7,968 nt of DNA from Promethearchaeum sp. (GTDB taxonomy: Archaea > Asgardarchaeota > Lokiarchaeia > Sigyniarchaeales > Promethearchaeaceae). This document shows positions 6,461-7,968 of this stretch, in pieces. Location of the stretch: contig JAUWPK010000160.1 in NCBI GenBank assembly GCA_030611625.1, forward strand, positions 1 through 7,968, in the 5' to 3' direction. The notes under the pieces were generated by a model. It was not told the origin of the DNA. It saw only the letters and a list, made by a program, of their open reading frames with translations, and ran no database searches. The position numbers were made by a program, and so were the translations under genes. How positions within the stretch are numbered: the first letter of the stretch is position 1; every line of letters begins with the position of its first letter.

Positions 6461-7897
6461 TTATATTATAAAATAGCCTTTATGCTCTTTAATATAATTT
6501 ATTAACTCTTTAAGTATGTTCTTAACAAATTTTGTCTTTTCATTAGTATTTGGGTTTGTTTCAATAAGTGTGGGAGAATTACCAACAAAAATTAATTTCT
6601 TTTTTGCTCTACTGATCGCTACATTTAATCTTCTTAATTCCATATTCAATTTTTCAATCTTATGTTGAGGATTGGAATCAACAAAGCTGTAAATTATTAA
6701 TTCTCTCTCTTGTCCTTGAAATCTATCTACTGTATCTATAATAATTGAGTCAAATATTAATTTTTTTTCATCTTCAGAGAATTTAGGAATATTTGAATTG
6801 ATAAAGATATTTTCATCAAAGTATTTAAGAAGTTCTTGATGAATTTTTTGATTTTGAGCGCGGTATCCAGAAATAATTCCAATTTTCTTTAGTATTTGGG
6901 TTATATGATCAATATCTTTGTAAATATAAGCGATTTCTTTGAAAAAATGACCAATTACGCGCACAATAATCTCTGCTTCTTTATGATTAAATTTTGATGT
7001 TAATTCTTTGGTAAGGGTATATTCTGATGAATCATTTGCATCAGTATTTATTGTATCGATGAAAATCATGGGTAAATTCGGATTAAAAAATTGTCCCCAT
7101 AGATCATTTTCTTTAAAATTAAATCCATCTAACCCATTATCTAAAATAAAATCAGAAAAAGTCTGATCACCAATATTTTTTCCATTAATTATCCCAGGTT
7201 CTAATTTTCCTTCATAAAATGTTTTAGAAACAAAATCTGAGATGATTTTATTCATTCGATATTGATAAGATAACATTATATAACTTGGAGAATGATTAAA
7301 TTCGGTTGATAAACGTTCAAAAATTGAAACTCCCAACCCTCTTTCTGGTGAAAAATGTAATTTTTGAATAAAATCAACACTTTCTTTTGGAACATCCACT
7401 TCTTTGTTTTGTGAAATAGGAGGTAATTGTTGATGGTCTCCTACTAAAACAAAATGACTTCCTTTCAACAATGGAATGATCGCAGAACTCTCCACAATTT
7501 GTGCAGCTTCATCTAAGATGACTGTATCAAATTTTGTATTTTTGAGTAAAATATTTGCTGCAGAAGTTGTTGTTGTACAGATGATATCTGCATTCTTTAA
7601 AACAACCCTTGCTTTGAATGGATCTATAATATTTTCCTTTTCACCTGTAGGATAAACAGTTATTTCTCTACAAACATGCTCTATAGAATGCTTTAATATC
7701 TTCGGATTTGCAATTGAAGATATTTTTCCGATTCGAATTATTTTCAAATCAGGAAATCTTTCATTTAATTTTAGTAAAATATTATCTACCGCTTTATTTG
7801 TATAAGCGCTGATTAAAACAGGAAAAACTCGACCATAGGTTTTTTTACCATTTTTAATGAAGTAATCAAGATTCGGTTTCTTTTTTTTTTTTTTTTT
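6461..7897 (-). CDS. UPF1/DNA2-like superfamily 1 helicase, 5' end missing
   Basis: An ATP-driven nucleic-acid helicase; DNA2/UPF1-type members act on DNA or RNA. From a TTG at 7747 (428 residues) the motifs are: II, VILDEAAQ (76-83); III, LVGDHQQLPPI (101-111); IV, LSYQYRMN (159-166); V, IDTVDRFQGQEREL (337-350); VI, RRLNVAISRAKKKLIFVGN (372-390). That TTG is not a believable start. The frame stays open upstream for 44 good codons to 7879, including VLISAYTNKAVDNILLKL (7825-7772), which is motif Ia of this family. Beyond it lie a run of lysines and a TAA (7898-7900) in a T-rich stretch. Motif I (Walker A, GPPGTGKT) should lie just upstream and is absent, so the protein is cut off or the sequence there is corrupted. 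About 472 residues are credible. It is the upstream partner of the topoisomerase on the same strand, suggesting linked roles in DNA maintenance. Whether it acts on DNA or RNA is not shown. Confidence 0.88.
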   Translation of the reverse strand, partial: KKKKKKKPNLDYFIKNGKKTYGRVFPVLISAYTNKAVDNILLKLNERFPDLKIIRIGKISSIANPKILKHSIEHVCREITVYPTGEKENIIDPFKARVVLKNADIICTTTTSAANILLKNTKFDTVILDEAAQIVESSAIIPLLKGSHFVLVGDHQQLPPISQNKEVDVPKESVDFIQKLHFSPERGLGVSIFERLSTEFNHSPSYIMLSYQYRMNKIISDFVSKTFYEGKLEPGIINGKNIGDQTFSDFILDNGLDGFNFKENDLWGQFFNPNLPMIFIDTINTDANDSSEYTLTKELTSKFNHKEAEIIVRVIGHFFKEIAYIYKDIDHITQILKKIGIISGYRAQNQKIHQELLKYFDENIFINSNIPKFSEDEKKLIFDSIIIDTVDRFQGQERELIIYSFVDSNPQHKIEKLNMELRRLNVAISRAKKKLIFVGNSPTLIETNPNTNEKTKFVKNILKELINYIKEHKGYFII

Positions 7898-7968
7898 TTA
7901 AGGTTTTTTTTTTTTTTTTTGGGTTTTTTTTTTATATAAGATTATCAATTTATTTTTTTTTTTTGTTT
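7881..7968. other. Low-complexity T-run region at window edge
   Basis: The last 88 bases contain T runs of 19 (7881-7899), 17 (7904-7920), 10 (7924-7933) and 12 (7953-7964), separated by AAGG, GGG and a short AT-rich piece. Nothing else in the window resembles this. It sits where the helicase gene should encode its Walker A region, so it is more likely a degraded contig end or sequencing artefact than a regulatory or coding element. I see no gene in it. Confidence 0.7.

Noticed and set aside
4136..7897. Reverse gyrase (split or fused)
   Set aside because: The topoisomerase has no fused helicase, and the neighbouring helicase carries UPF1/DNA2 superfamily 1 motifs, not the superfamily 2 type of reverse gyrase.

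Overview
The window is AT-rich DNA that looks archaeal. The evidence is an archaeal-style type IA DNA topoisomerase with C-terminal zinc ribbons, a leucine-rich repeat (LRR) protein of a kind common in large archaeal genomes, start codons close behind TATA-like boxes with little or no leader, and short oligo-T runs after stop codons. An Asgard (Lokiarchaeia-like) source is my best guess from the overall style. It is an inference and not proven here.

Layout from left to right. Positions 1-167 hold the 5' end of an unidentified minus-strand gene that runs off the left edge. Upstream of it on the same strand is a 414-residue P-loop ATPase (210-1454) with Walker A, Walker B, sensor 1 and sensor 2 (GNPREL) motifs. 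A 67-bp divergent spacer with a perfect 7-bp inverted repeat at its centre separates it from an unidentified 208-residue protein on the plus strand (1522-2148). Next on the plus strand is an LRR gene (2289-3626), split by an in-frame TAA that falls inside one repeat; the reading frame and the repeat register both continue after the stop. It converges on three minus-strand genes. Read in their own direction these are a UPF1/DNA2-like superfamily 1 helicase (6461 to the right edge, 5' end missing), a type IA topoisomerase (4136-6418) and a small four-helix membrane protein (3744-4073 or 4079).

The helicase and topoisomerase are about 40 bp apart on the same strand and are probably co-transcribed. 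A helicase plus a type IA topoisomerase is a known functional partnership in DNA repair and recombination, but this helicase is from superfamily 1 instead of the usual RecQ (superfamily 2). The membrane protein has its own convincing TATA element and lies beyond a T8 tract, so it is probably transcribed separately. The last 90 bases (about 7879-7968) are almost all T runs. The missing helicase Walker A region should lie there, which points to damaged or artefactual sequence at an assembly edge.

I see no RNA genes, CRISPR array, insertion sequence or attachment site. The most noteworthy points are the interrupted LRR gene with its internal base-composition step, the SF1 helicase-topoisomerase pair, and the divergent ATPase/unknown-protein pair around a symmetric promoter.
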